DNA of 64,000 bases from Takakia lepidozioides (GCA_030704615.1 CM060732.1:50945053-51009052), one strand, 5' to 3'. Positions 47,421 to 60,290 are shown, counted from the first letter of the stretch. The notes: a model not told the origin generated them from the letters alone. Made by a program: numbers and translations.

Positions 47421-48640
47421 GTGGATCAAGATCTAGCCAAAACAAAGAAGAAAGTGGAAGAACACTCGATGTGCGTAATAGTGCGGAACTCTCTAATTGG
47501 TCCAGTGATTTATTACATCTGTTTTGTAGGTGAGCCAGCAAATTTGCCCGTCTTTAGGCGGTTCGAAGAATTCCTAACTGAGAAGGAGCAAAGCAGGGCA
47601 TCAAAGAAATCAGCAGACTCAGCGGTGCCTATCGGTGGGACTGCATTGCCGCTAGGTCCAGCAGGTTTGTTTTCTTTTGTTTACTTTTGTGTTCTATTCT
47701 TAAACCTTGATGTGATTTGTTTCCTTATATTGCTTTATTTGAAAAACAAAGGTTTATATCATGACTTTAGAATCCTTGTTGGATTATAGCTTTAACTGCC
47801 ATGCATGAGAAGTTTGTTTTGTGTACTCAGGATTCGAACCCGTGAATGAAGACCATCCGCTGTTCCGATTCGTGGAGTCTCTAATGTCCGTCAAACATCA
47901 TCTAGATCAGGCACGGACGGGCTCTGGATTTTCAATCAGTTTGCCGGATGGTGTCTGTTGGTTTGGTAATTAGTCGACTTTCACAAACCAAGTTTTTGTT
48001 CGGAGTGCTTATGTTAAGTTGAAAGATGCTCGCCTTGCTTATTTTAAGAGTGGGTCTTTCTATGCAACTTTGTTCACGGGCACCTCTCAAATTGGTAAGT
48101 CACACCTTGCTGCACTGATGGTGGCAGAATTCTTAATTGACGGGAAATGGGTTGTTCTGGAAAGGTTGCCCTCAGCAGATGCGAGGTCACGTTTGATCTA
48201 CATGCTTGAACTGCCCAAAGATGGCCGTCCAATAGTTCACATAACAGACCGGAGCCTATTTGTCTTGACAGTGCTGCAAAAGAAAATCAATAGGGCAGGA
48301 TACATTGTGGATGGTTGTATTCCTGCAAGCATCCTTCTAGGGAGTGCCCAAGTAGATTGCAGTTGGTTTTTGGCAATGCACAAAAGCAACTCTTTACGCT
48401 TTCACGAAAGTTTCCTGACACCCTTGTGTTATACATGCCCCTCTTTGAGCTAGAGGACTAGCTCGAGAAATGTGCTAAAGCCGTAACACGCTTTAGCAAA
48501 TTAGAGGTGTCCAAAATTGGGGAGTGGTTTGCTCTACCATTACGGATTTGACAATTGTGATGTCGAACAAAAGCTGGTGCAGGTGGAATTGCACTCACAG
48601 TGCTTTATGAACAAATTTTGGGCAACAATATTGGGAATGG
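47421..48640 (+). pseudogene. Crinkler (CRN)-like NTPase pseudogene
   Basis: Spliced fragments of a Crinkler/RHS-like P-loop protein. One exon ends GGTALPLGPA at ~47665. An intron with GT..AG (to ~47830) is followed by GFEPVNEDHPLFRFVESLMS. The core has the Walker A motif FTGTSQIGKSHLAALMVAEF (48079-48138), then DGKWVVLERL and GYIVDGCIP. After a frameshift near 48360 it continues FPDTLVLYMPLFELED, similar to the conserved YMP-W-L-E region after the CRN sensor strand, and KLEVSKIGEWF. A stop (TAG, ~47972) and the frameshift show loss of function. These proteins are known as effectors in oomycetes and also occur widely in plants and algae. Assignment is by motif order only. Confidence 0.5.
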
Positions 48641-49900
48641 AAGATAAACTTGCGTGATGCAATGAACACCTCCTCAATCAATATCCACCTGCTTTATGTT
48701 TGAACTAGTGGGTAGAGATAAAATCTTCCACTGAACAGTTCCTGATCCTGAGGACCTCCCGAAGAATTCAAGCAGCCCAGGGAAGAAGTGTCGACGAAAG
48801 TATAGTAGAGTGTGTCAAAGATTTGCTTCATCACAAGTTGCAGCTCTCTTGAGTTTGACTATGGGCCGGGGGGATTTGCTATTCTATCAGCTATCAACCA
48901 TCAGTCATCAGCCATCAGTGTGACGTGGATGCGGAAACGGCGGCCACGTGACAATATAATATTTTTTCTCGGGCTGCCCGTAATTGTATGCTTGGATTTG
49001 TGAGAAACAATAATGAAAAATGACACGGAATTGTACTAACACGCCACCTTTGGCTGCCGAAGGTGGAGGCTGAGCGGGAGAACATAAAGGTAAAAACGAA
49101 ATATATGGATGTTAGAAAAAAGAAAAAAGAAAAAAGAAAAAAGAAAAAAACACAACAACAACAACAACATGAGATATAGACTTCTAATGTGGAAGAATTT
49201 GGCACGAACGTGGAAGAGTTTTGCATGTTTTTGAGCCATTTTAATCTCTAGCTTGAATTATCGTATGCTACGGAAATGTCCAGGGATGCTGGTGAAAAAT
49301 ATGTATATTTATTGGACCTAAGTTGAACCAAGGTGGCTCTTCTGTCCTTGTATAAGGTACTTTTCGCTTTTTGAAATGTGATCTTGTATTCAATGTCAAA
49401 CTCTAAAATTTAATTTTTTCAGGGCAGGTTCGTTGGGCAGGATTGAAATGTTCTTGTTCATCTTCGTTGACCTTCGTCACTGATGGAATTGCGTTGGTAA
49501 CTGATAGAATATGAGCTCTCTGGGCTGGGATGCATGAAATCAAGCAACTAGATGGAGCAAACAACGAAGAGATATCTGGTTTAAGCATCTGGCTCACTTT
49601 ATGCTAGCATTAGGTGGACCTTTTAAATGCGGCCAGGGTTATTTTGAACTCGCACTGCCAAAGTCAACGATACATATATTTTACAGTATAAAGCAAGCTG
49701 AATCGGTGGAAACAAATTGTACGAAATACTACATGCCCTCGATGTGAATGACTCCATTACTGAAACTCACATGTCTTGACTGAGTGTATTGACTAGAAAG
49801 TATATTCATAATCTTGTGATTTATGTGGTCTACGAGGTCTGTCAATTACAAAAGAAAGAAATAGACATCTACTTCTACAAATTGAGATTATTAAAAGTTC
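48641..49900. other. No gene; A-rich microsatellite at 49113-49170
   Basis: (AAAAAAG)n followed by (CAA)n around 49113-49170; nothing else recognised. Confidence 0.5.
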
Positions 49901-52500
49901 TTGCATGAATACCTATTGGTCACTTAGTTATCAGCGTCAGTGACATTAGGTCACGTGGTTTGGGTCACGTAGTTTTGAAATATATACATGTAATTTTTAA
50001 ATGGGTGACAAATGTGACACGTAAAATGTACACGTCTCCCGCAAAATTACACATGAATAATTTTTGTTTTTATTTTTTATTTAAAAAAATTAGACGACCA
50101 TTTGACAGTCGTCCTACCATCACCATCATGTGCAGTATACGTAAGCTACCGCCTCGACAATGGAATAAATTGGGTCGCGTGCAAGTAAAACAATTAAAAA
50201 AAAATGACTCGACGTAAAGTCGGTTTTATACCGTCATCAACAAAAACCGTTAGTATCAATCTGGATTCTTCCCACTTATGTAAACGCAGATGTGTTTGGG
50301 TCACGTCACGTCATATTTGACAACTGGGATTGGTCAGATCCACATGTCAAGGAAGATACGTAATTTAACTCGTCTAGATCATGGTTTTTATTGATACATT
50401 TGCTAACTCTAATTCCTTCTTCATGCATGGTTTTTTCACTTTGTCCATTCAATATCATTCTAGTTTTTCTTACGAGTTTCTAGTTTGTATGCATGAAGTC
50501 TGTATTTTTTTAAGTTTGTGGTAGTTTATAAGTCTATGTGTTTCTAGATTGTAAGTGTAGTAAGATGTTTGATTAAATATTTTACATATCTTCTTGGGTT
50601 TAGTTATGAATTTTCAGGGTGCGACATTGACATCACTTTTTTGCTCCATTGGCTTAATCCAAATCATTGCATGAGTTTGTTTGCATGCAATGTAATCTAC
50701 AAATTATCCTTGTCTTTTTTATTTCAAGGTTCTTTCTACAAAATGAACATTGTTGGGATTGACAACTAACATTTAGCCCAGTGATAAAAGCATACACCAC
50801 TTCACTTGTGGTTGTGAGTTCAAACCACATATTGGATATTATAAATCTGTCCATCTCCGACGAGAAGGCAATACTAGCTTTGTAGGGTCAAGAGACACTA
50901 TTATTGCGTATGCTTCGGCAACTCGGACTTTTTCTATTAATTTAATTTTTGGGATCACAAACCAAGTGCAATAAACATGAAGTTTGTAGTCTGTATTATT
51001 CAAGTTTGCACTACTACGTATTTGTATTATTTAGATTGTAAAGGTCAAATGTTTGATCTTCTCTCATATATTTTTGTTGGCCTAGGCTACATCTAGATGT
51101 CAATGTTTATGTTTTGCTCGCACTTGTGAGGATTGAGCTATGACTGATCTCACAGCAAAAAGCGTGAGATAAGTTGTGATTAGATTTGTCATTTTCTCCT
51201 CTAGTTTATTTGAAGCACAACAATCATATCATAACGTCCAATCAATGTAGTGTGTATTTTGGTCAAGAAACCAACATGGATCTAATTAGGAATTGAAGCA
51301 CATCCTCAATTAATATATTGGGAACCACACACACCTTTTATTCTCAAAATTATCATTTCTATAAACTATGTATACTAGAAAAGTCCAACCAGTTAAAACC
51401 AATATTATGTAGGTTAATATCTAATTTAACTAATATATTATTAATCAGATGATATGATTATTATAATATTAATATAAAACCTAATTGTAAGAAATGTATT
51501 GCTAGTTGAATGCGAGTAGGAGGTGATGTCAATTTATCAAATAATACTGATGGAAGAGTAGCCCAAAAACTGACATATTTGTAAACTTGTGTAACAAAAT
51601 CATAATGCCCAAGTTTCAATGGCTCCTTGTTCGCAGCTTATTACCTACATTATTGTCCATCACCAAACATCAACAACATGTACATTAGAACATTCCATAT
51701 TACATTCAATTACAGAAAGAAAAATAAAAACTCGAGACCAAAAGCTTCAACCTACACCTATTATTCATATTTTGTTTTTCAAATTCCAGTGATGACCATT
51801 AGGTCACACCCGGCTTAGCATAGACGACCATAGGGTCCATTATTGACCATAGTGACCAATATTTTCACCGTCGACATGATAATTCCACAAAAGCACACAA
51901 CAATTTTAGAAAGAAAAAGAAACGGTTGAAACTTCCTCTAGTTGTAACTACTTCCCAATAAAGCATATGGGTAATTGAAACCATAACATTAAGAAAGGAG
52001 AGAGGCTCGGGAAAGAGAGGGAGCTATGCATAAATGTCATGTTAATTCTACTATTTTTCGTTCATAGGTATATAGTTTGACATCTCGTCACTAGTATTGC
52101 GGAGCCATAGTATAAAATATATGTTATAATAATAATAATAATATTTTGTTTGTATTTTCTTTTTTTAAATATATATATTTATAGACATATAACTTTAAGG
52201 TTGATCACAGAAACAACTTAAACCCTTAAAGATATACACACACATACATTGTATTCGTTGCATTGATTATATGATATAGATATTGAATTATGTTTAATAT
52301 TATCCCACCTCAAAATTAGGATGTTTTATTTCCTTTATAGGCATTTGTGTCGGGAGATCCAATTCTTCCATATCATCCTGCATGTGCATGTCAATTTAAT
52401 CAAGTGAGCAATCTATATTAATATTCTAATATGTATGTTTAAAAGTTTATGGTGGATAATCAAATATTTGATCATCTAGACATATATATTTATTATGTAA
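49901..52500. other. AT-rich region without recognised gene
   Basis: Strongly AT-rich with runs such as AATAATAATAATAAT at 52128 and TATATATAT at 52170. Contains the SINE at 50769-50930. No protein family recognised. Confidence 0.4.
50769..50930 (+). mobile_element. tRNA-derived SINE, second copy
   Basis: Same family as 36383-36555: ACATTTAGCCCAGTGATAAA (A box), GAGTTCAAACCACA (B box), then GAGAAGGCAATACTAGC, GGGTCAAGAGACAC and TATGCTTCGGCAA, matching the body and 3' end of the first copy. More diverged; no clear TSD. Confidence 0.75.
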
Positions 52501-52539
52501 AATATCAACTCACCAATTATCATTATGAGGTTTTATGTA

Positions 52540-53519
52540 TCATGGGTATATTAATTTAATTATAATTTTTAACATAATAAAATTTACCTTATCAAGCCAC
52601 GTAAAATCAACCACCACCTCTCCATATCCAGAATCATCAATCTTAGTGTATTTGCATGCCCGTAATTCTGCTTCAAAATCTCGTAACAATGTGTCTTGAT
52701 AATTTAGAGGCAGAGGAAAAGCATGGCTTTGCCCTTGCTTCAAACATTGGGCAATGGAAAATGCAAGGCGCCATTTGAATTCATCAATTACATCTGTTTC
52801 TATATCTCCACTAGCTATTGTATTTGGCACATCTCCACAAACCGCCGTATAAATAAGCTTTTCATCGGATCCAACTGTATTATATTGATAAATTCGAAAC
52901 ACCTTAATCCAATATCTCAAGCCAGTGTAGTCTTTTTGTATGTACCATGTGGATGGGATGGAAGGAGAACTCGAAGGTCGGTAAAAAGTTGATGGAGTTG
53001 GAGCAAATGGAACAGTCGGTAAATAACAATAGCTATTTGGGATGTTTGCGAATTTGACATCGAATGTTGGTGATCTTGTTATTGGACGAGATCTTCCAAG
53101 TGGGCTTGAGGCCCTTGTGCCCGGAGTCTTGTAGATAATCTTATCTTTGGAACTTTTAGATATAAGTTTGTTAATATGTCTAGATTTATAATGCGTTTCT
53201 ATATTTTGAAATGAAGATGGATTTCCTATAGCTTTTGGTTCATGAGTTTCATGTTGTGGCAATAGAGACAATGAATTTGTCTGTTCCTCGATTGTTTGAC
53301 GATGATTTTCTTTTCGTGCTGATAGAGATATAGTTTCAAGCACCTCACACTTGCCGTTCTGTTGGTTCAATTTTAGCTTTAAAGTGCGAGGTGTTAGTGG
53401 CTGACCCATGAGAGAAATGATCTATTGATTATATAAAAATTTATCATGTATGTGATTTATGCTCGATTGCGGACTCAATTGCAACTTTCCAAAATTGCTG
53501 TTCAAATCTTGTACGGCCA
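52540..53519 (-). CDS. Unrecognised protein, 289 codons plus 32 upstream codons behind a TAG
   Basis: The main frame starts MGQPLTPRTLKLKLNQ at 53409 and ends IIIKLIYP. It has a Ser/Lys/His-rich N-terminal half (SRSPTFDVKF-like segments) and a folded-looking C-terminal half (STWYIQKDYTGLRYWIKVF, FKWRLAFSIAQCLKQGQSHA). In the same frame, 32 codons upstream (MAVQDLNSNFGKLQLSPQSS ... YNQ) end in CAA-TAG and run on in phase, so a readthrough stop, a recent nonsense mutation or an upstream ORF are all possible. No family recognised. It lies in very AT-rich DNA with a neighbouring ORF on the same strand. Confidence 0.45.
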
Positions 53520-53646
53520 TGTTAGCTAATTAATATCTGTAATCTCCAGCAATATGATAGATAGAACTAAACATTAATATCTCACAACATATTATTTTGA
53601 TTGTAGAAAACTATATTATACCCTACAATAGCATTGTTGTGTTTTT

Positions 53647-54129
53647 TCAACGGGGTGGAGACTTAGGGAAAAGAGGGGTTAAAGGGGAAGGTTTGATAGC
53701 ACAATGGGCTCTATGGCAACTATCTGATTGATCTCCTACATTTGTAGATATATGTCGAGGTGATATCTTTTTCATTTTTCTTGGAGTCCCTTTTTGTCTT
53801 GGGCTAATAGTTGAAGCCTCTCTAGAAACTTGAATAAGTTGTTGTTGTTGCTTGGCTCGTTGAGATATTTCAGCAAGTATGGAAGCTTCTTGAATTTTTT
53901 GTCTAGCGGCTAGGTCTTCTGCTTGTTTTGCTATAATTTTTGCTTGACAAATCCAAGAGTCATAGGGTTTTGAATCTTTGAAGGCATGACCAATGTAACG
54001 GCCTTCAGGTCCATACCATAGTTGATGTTGATAGATATGTAGACCTCTATTTGTCGTAATTTTTACTAGCTTAAAGCCAAGGTTTGTCACCATATATTGT
54101 TTAAATTGATTGATATCCAAGTCTGTCAT
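53647..54129 (-). CDS. Unrecognised protein, 160 codons, coiled-coil-like and basic tail
   Basis: Starts MTDLDINQFKQYMVTNLGFK and has LWYGPEGRYIGHAF. A predicted helical, Gln/Ala-rich middle (KQAEDLAARQKIQEASILAE) is followed by a basic Ser/Pro/Lys tail (SPRQKGTPRKMKKISPRHIS). It lies 130 bp upstream of, and on the same strand as, the 289-codon ORF, suggesting a pair. No family recognised. Confidence 0.4.
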   Translation of the reverse strand: MTDLDINQFKQYMVTNLGFKLVKITTNRGLHIYQHQLWYGPEGRYIGHAFKDSKPYDSWICQAKIIAKQAEDLAARQKIQEASILAEISQRAKQQQQLIQVSREASTISPRQKGTPRKMKKISPRHISTNVGDQSDSCHRAHCAIKPSPLTPLFPKSPPR

Positions 54130-54899
54130 AGTAGGTTCAAGAAAAATATAACTAAAAACTAATAATATAAAATAAAATAATTTCTTAAGCCATTCAAATT
54201 GTTCTATAATGACACTATGTTGTCATGGTCAATTTCAAGTACAAGAGCAAAGAAAAAATTAATATCAGACATGGGGTTCAAGGAAAAAAAGAAAAAAACT
54301 AAGAGAAGAATAAATATAATATGAAAAGACATACAACCCCTAAATCTAAGGATATTGCATAGGAGGAGTCACCAAGTGTAAGGACATTGAATTTTTCAAA
54401 TACCCTTTCGAATATATTGATCTTAGAACACATTAATGACTATAACAAAATGCACAAATATTTCATCGAGATATTTGAAGTGAATGCGCAATTTGTAGCT
54501 ACTTATATAGGCTGAGAGAATACATGTAAGTGTCCTTTGATGGTTGATTGGAGGGCCTCCTGTACTGCCCCATTTGCTTGTGTAAATATTTTTTGTTCAT
54601 ACTTATATATACTTCTTTAGAATACGTTTTGTAGGCAAATGCATTGATTTTGTTGTTATTACTACATGCTGCTACGATGTGATAGTCTTTTCACTAGTAC
54701 AAAAAATATATTTTTTAGATCTTGTTTTGAATGTAGTTGATAATTCTGTTGTTGTCATGTGCAATAGAGTGTGGACCGGTGCAAATTTACAACACATTCC
54801 ATATTAGTGTTTGGTCATTTGGTATATTCATTCGGATGATCACCTTCTCCTTGATCTGGTTTTGAAGTTTCTTAAAGTTGATTTTCTACTAAAAAGAAA

Positions 54900-55275
54900 T
54901 TTGGTTAGATTTTTGTGTCTTCCGCGCTGTCTCTCTCTTTAGATCTTTCTCTTTTTCTCTCTCTTTCTCAGTTTTTTCTTTTCTTTTTTTTTGAGTCTTA
55001 CTCTCTCTCTATTTGTATTGCTAGTTCGTTATCTCTTTTTGTTTTCCTTGCTCTTTTTCTCTCCTTTTCTTTCGGCTTCTTTCGTTCTCTTTATCTTTCT
55101 ATATGCACATTTCTTCTTTTTATGGGTGCCTTCATGGCAGCAATCTACTTGGACAAGGTTTGGAAAACTCACATGATTGTGTCTCTCTCTCTTGTTTGTT
55201 TTCTTGTATTCACCGTGATCGCTTCTTTTGTTTCCTTCATGGGATACTTAGATGAGTTCATGCTACATTTTTAAG
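54900..55275 (+). repeat. Pyrimidine-rich tract (CTCTCTTTTTCT)n
   Basis: Long CT-rich stretch whose open frame translates to Ser/Leu/Phe only. Probably simple sequence rather than a membrane protein, although the last 45 codons (MAAIYLDKVWKTHMIV...) look less biased. Confidence 0.5.
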
Positions 55276-55918
55276 CATGTACCAGATTCAATACAGCAGA
55301 ATCTATCAAAAACATGAATTACTCAAAGAAAGAAATCAGAAACTGGATGATGATGGAGTGCAAAGAAATCAAGCTCTACGCCACTAAACAATGATCTGAT
55401 TAATGCACCAAATATTTTGGTTGTACATGTAGATGAAACAAATGATGGATATTATCAAATATAAGTTGTGTTTGTTTCATAGAAATAAAAATAGAAATAA
55501 AATCAATATAGATATACATTGGACCAAGTTTTCTGAACTAAGATACAAATTGACTATGCTATAATAGACAAATGGTTCCAAGTCATTCCAAGGATTATTT
55601 CACTATTTTAGTTGACAAGATTTTGTTTGTACTTCAAGATTTATAAATATACATGCATTTAGTCCAATATGATAGTATACCATGATGTATCTTGTGATTT
55701 GTAGGCGTAGTTTTGTTGGAGGTGCAACTGTCTTTATTACTCTGTTTTAGGTATTCTATAGTCACAATTGACACACAATACACTTTCAGGTAGGAAACTA
55801 AGTACACATGATCCACAATGTCAAACATAACATCCAAAAAGACATCCAATTCAATCACATCATTTGTGTAAGCCTGCGGGGCTTGCAAATAGTGAGTGAG
55901 AGAGAAAGTACTTTCAAC
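55276..55918. other. No gene recognised
   Basis: AT-rich DNA with no convincing frame, flanking the Gypsy-3 remnant. Confidence 0.35.
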
Positions 55919-58150
55919 CTATCGTCCCTTGCGCCACTGCATAAGAAGTAGAACTATTGTATGATCCGTGATATCCGCCATAGCTACAAAGCTATAGCTT
56001 TGATTGCCCCTCCAGTCGAGATACTGGTTATCCGGGATAACACCTATTCTTCCGCTCATAATCTTCTTAGTTTCTTGTTCTTGTTTCCTGAATGGAGTCT
56101 TTTGCACAAAATTCACGTTGTGGATTGGTCGTTGCCTCATTAGGTAACTTTTCACTTTTGCCTTAATCTGTTCGCATTCCCACTTAGAATGACCACTAGG
56201 ACTGCAAATGTGGCAAAGGTTCCCTTTTGCCGGACACGCGTAAAGTGTTCTGTTACCTGTCCTCTGGATGCATTAATGGGCTCGTAATAAGTTTCGGCTG
56301 ATGTACCGGGTAGGTACTTTGACGGCCCTGTTTGTCTTTTTGTGTGATGGCGCTCGTTATTGTAGTACATGCAATGTGGAGTGTTTTGCCCCTTAGGCCA
56401 CGTGTTCATTGCCCTGTGAGTAATAGGTTGTACTCTTCCTGTGCACAATCATGAACTCCTTAGTCAATAGTTCAATAGTCTCATTAATGAAATGACTTCC
56501 CTGGTCACTGATAAATTCCAGAGGACAGCCAAATCTTGTGATAATGTTCTCATATAAGAACCTTGTTGTGGACTTAGCTATGTTGTCTCTCAGAGCCTTA
56601 GCTTCCAACCATTTTGTGGTATAATCAGTGGCTGTGATTATATATTTGTTCTGTGTATTCCTGGCTGGCGGATTGATTGGCCCAACAAAATCCAATCCCC
56701 ATTTCTGGAATGGTTCAATAGGCATTGTAGGATGCAAAGCCATCTTCCCACATCTTTGCAAGGGTCCTAGCCTCTGACACTCATCACAACTCTTACAATA
56801 TTTGTGTACATCTTCAAACAAAGTAGGCCATTAGTAACTTGCAAGTAATATTTTCCTACTGACCAGTAATCTCTTCTCCAAAATGGCCTCCAGCCACTCC
56901 TTTATGAACTTCTTCCAAAACTTTATTTACTTCATGGTGGTACAAACATCTTTTTAGAACTCCATCAGGTCCTAGCTTATACAATTTTTCCCCTATCATA
57001 GTGTATGGTAATGCTTTGATAGCTATTCTCTTCCTTTGTTCCTTTCCATAACTAGGCGGACACTATCGATGAGTCAAATAATATCTGATTGACCACTGCC
57101 AATCCATCCAGTCATCTGCTCCCTGTACTTCTACTGCAAATAAACCTGCATCAGGCAGTTGATCGTCTACTCCTGTGGCGGGCTCTCCCGCTGAAAGGCG
57201 TGACAAGTGATCTGCCACAAGATGCAAACGTCCAGGTTTGTAAACAACTTCAAATTCAAACTCATGCGGTATAATCAGCCATCCTTGCTATCCTTCCATT
57301 TATCAAAGGCTTGTTCACCAAATCAGAGCTTGATGATCCACATAGAACATAAACTTCCTTCCTAGCAAATAATGCCTGAACTTCTTGACTGAATAAATCA
57401 TTGCCAAAGCTTATCTTCTGGTGGTGCTACAGTTCTTTTCAGCACTGTTCAGCAGTCTACTAGCATAATACACGGGTGAATCTATGTTTCTTGTGACATT
57501 TTGGGCTAACACAGCGCCCAAGCTTCTCCTGAGGCATCACAGTGTACATGAAATATCATATGCCAATGTGAGTTAATCAGCACAGGTGTAGTTGTTACTG
57601 GCAATGTAAGTTCCTCAAAGGCCTGTTGACATTCACTTGTCCATGCAAAACACTGCATCATTCTTCAAGAGTTTGCTCAATGGTGCTGCCTTCTGTGCAT
57701 ATTGTCTGACAAACCTTTTGTAATAACTGGTTTGTCCAAGGAACCTCCTTAGAACCTTAACATTACTTGGTGGTGGTGAGGCTTTAATAGCCTTTGTCGT
57801 TCTAGGATCTACAAACAGCCCTTTTTGACACACAATGTGTCCCAAAAAAACTCCTGAGTTCACACAGAAAGTACATTTTTCCGGATTCAGCCCAAGACCT
57901 CTCATCCTACATAACTCTAACTTCTGCAAGTGCTCATTCTTAGAGCTATACACACTGAAATCATCTAAGAATACTTGCATGAAATCATCCAAGTACTCAT
58001 GGAAAGATTCACCTATCACTCTCTGGAAAGTTGTTGGTGCATTACAAAGTCCAAAAGGCATGACTTTGTATGCAAAAGCACCCCAGTCAGTAATGAAAGC
58101 TGTCTTGTATAATAAAGGCTTGATAATGTCCAGCTTAAGCCTAAAACATA
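55919..58150 (-). mobile_element. Gypsy-3: RT-RNase H-integrase remnant
   Basis: Minus strand. Reverse transcriptase (58150-57640) with AFAYKVMPFGLCNAPTTFQR, FLDDFSVYSSKNEHLQKL (FLDD catalytic box) and GLNPEKCTF; RNase H (57590-57180) with HCDASGEA, damaged by frameshifts; integrase (56821-56393) with an HHCC-type CKSCDEC, WGLDFVGPINPPARNTQNKY, and DYTTKWLEAKALRDN...FISDQGSHF (D,D of DDE). 5' truncated at ~58150 next to a MULE fragment. The order PR-RT-RH-IN is Ty3/Gypsy type. LTRs not found. Confidence 0.85.
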
Positions 58151-58281
58151 ATTACCAAAATCTGCTTAGTCATGTACCATCGGTGCTGTAAATTGAAGGC
58201 CTCCACATCAGTGCGCCGCATGTCGAACACATGACACCTTCAACTCCTCCCAGGGGGCGTGGCCATGGTGCCCACAAAATT

Positions 58282-58820
58282 TGGCATTTCATTCACCACT
58301 AAGTTCCTCAATCAGGTCCTTGGCGTGTTTGCACGGTATGAACTTCCCTTACTTTCCCAAACTACTTGAAAGCATACCAACAAAATCAGGACAGGTACAA
58401 TTGGGAAAATTGGAAACAGTGATGTCGTACGTCTTGTCCTGCAGCACAGATGCGGATGAGATCATGGTGAAGACCCGACCATACCCTGGATCAGGCACTT
58501 CCATTGTTCCCGCAACACGAGCGTGAAGCATTCTCGCGGACTCGATTTTGCCGTAGTGTTCTGCGGTTGGAGGGAATCGTCGAACCAGCTTCCCATTCCG
58601 TCTGGTTGGCCACAAGTGAGCGTCAGGCGGAGGTACCCATGAACCGCTTGTACTTGAAGCACCTTCATGTGCAATGGAATGTCTGGCTAGGGAGAAACCC
58701 GCCTCTTCCAACATTGCGATCTCTCGGTGAGTGAGACCTGTGTCCATCTCACATGCCACACGGTTGGTGGAGTATTTTCTATTCATGTATCCAAGTGCAT
58801 CTCCCATGTAGAGGCCCAAG
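58282..58820 (-). pseudogene. Divergent MULE transposase fragment (SWIM end)
   Basis: Third relative of gene A. REIAMLEEAGFSLARHS, GKLVRRFPPTAEHYGKIESA, ARMLHARVAGTMEVPDPGYG and YDITVSNFPNCTCPDFVGML match the C-terminal part of the two MULE copies with many substitutions. A TAA stop falls just before GKFIPCKH, and the C-x-H of SWIM is still readable (58330-58310). The tail diverges (AKDLIEELSGE). The N-terminal side ends at ~58775, where sequence turns into the CATGTATCCAAGTGCATCTC satellite unit. Confidence 0.85.
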
Positions 58821-58839
58821 TGTCCAGTGTCCTCGGGGA

Positions 58840-59470
58840 GGTCACTCCCTATCTAGTTTCCCAGGCACATGAGACAACCAGGCATTTTCTATGGGGGTAT
58901 TAATTTTATTTTCTGAATTTTTGGCCACCCTATTATTACATAATGTTGTAATATGGCATATTTTCTTGCAAGCTATATTATTTATATTTTATAGCAAATA
59001 ACAAATATTGGGCACCCTATATTAATCTAATTAATAAAAAATAAAATAAAAAATAAACATTATGGGGTTGCCATCATTCCCCTCTCAATCTACGCTTCTT
59101 CACTGTCATACCCTGCAAACTTCAGAACCTGTGGGCCATAATGCTTGTACCACTGAGCGCACCACCATTTCTCTCTGCTTGTCTAGCACAATGCCGCCAT
59201 GAAATGCAGCCGATGGGAGAGAGGGAAGCCTAGGGTTGTTGTACACATGCGCTTACGCCCTCTCCGCTGCATGTCCCGAACTGCTTGTCACTGAACGACA
59301 CGTGTCCCTTTAATTTCTCTCCACCCTATATTAGTTTTAATATTTTTTGGAAATAAGTCTTCATTTTGGACCCTATTTTAATTTAAATATGGTGCCGCCA
59401 ATATATTGGTACCCTATAATATTTCTAAATGTATTCTAAATTTTATTTTCTCAGAATTTTCGGAGTGGTA
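58840..59470. other. No gene recognised
   Basis: AT-rich stretches with WAATATTT-type words around 58920-59060 and 59330-59460, and an unremarkable middle. No protein family seen. Confidence 0.4.
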
Positions 59471-59489
59471 ATATTTGGAAGTGACCTCC

Positions 59490-60290
59490 CCTTGCCAGTG
59501 TCATCTAAGCCCAAGTGCAATCTCCTATGTATCTAAGAGAGGCTCCCATGAGTGTCTCCTATGTCGAGGCCCATCTAAGCCCGGTGTGCAATCTCCTATG
59601 TTTCCAAATACGTCTCCATGTCAAGACCCCATTTATTTATTTTTCATGAATTTATTGGGTAGTAATATATCCAATCATTATTGATATATCTCCTATCGAG
59701 GCTCCAATCATTGTCCAAGGAAAGCCCACTTTGTTATTTTTCGTGAATTTCCAGCGACCAAAAGTACTTGAAATTCGACATCTCCCACACCGTAGGTCCA
59801 AAAATTGTGAGACCAAGCCGGTCCACCCCTCCTCATCGAGGGCTTTCCAATGGGACCAAGCACCAGCGTTGGGGCCCCGCGGTTTGGGAGATCTCAACGC
59901 TACAAAACAAAACAAAACAAACAAACAAACTGGCTTCCTTCATACTAGGGTAGCCTGTGCCGTTGGCCCAAATGTCCAGTGTCATCTAAGCCCAAGTGTA
60001 AGGTCTTCTATGTATCACAGTGCATCTCCTATGTCAAGGCCCAAGTGCGACCTCTAGTGTAGCCTATGCCGTTGACCCATGTGTAAAAAATTTAAATCTA
60101 AGACCAAGTGCAATCTCCTATATATCCAAGTGCGTCTCCTATTTTCAGGCCCATCTAATCCCAAGTGCAATCTTCTATTCATGTATCCAAGTGCATCTCT
60201 CATGTAGAGGCCCAAGTGTCCAATGTTATCTAAGCCCAAGTGGAATCTCCTATGTATCCAAGTACGTCTCCCATGTCAAGGCCCCATTTA
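59490..60290. repeat. Satellite-like array with ~60-bp units
   Basis: Degenerate tandem units containing CATCTAAGCCCAAGTGCAAT, CTCCTATGTATCCAAGTGC and GTCTCC(T/C)ATGTCAAGGCC. A single unit also occurs at 58778-58835, fused to the MULE fragment. Confidence 0.7.

Noticed and set aside
54915-55274. Membrane protein of 119 codons
   Set aside because: The frame lies in a CT-rich simple-sequence tract, and hydrophobicity follows from base composition.
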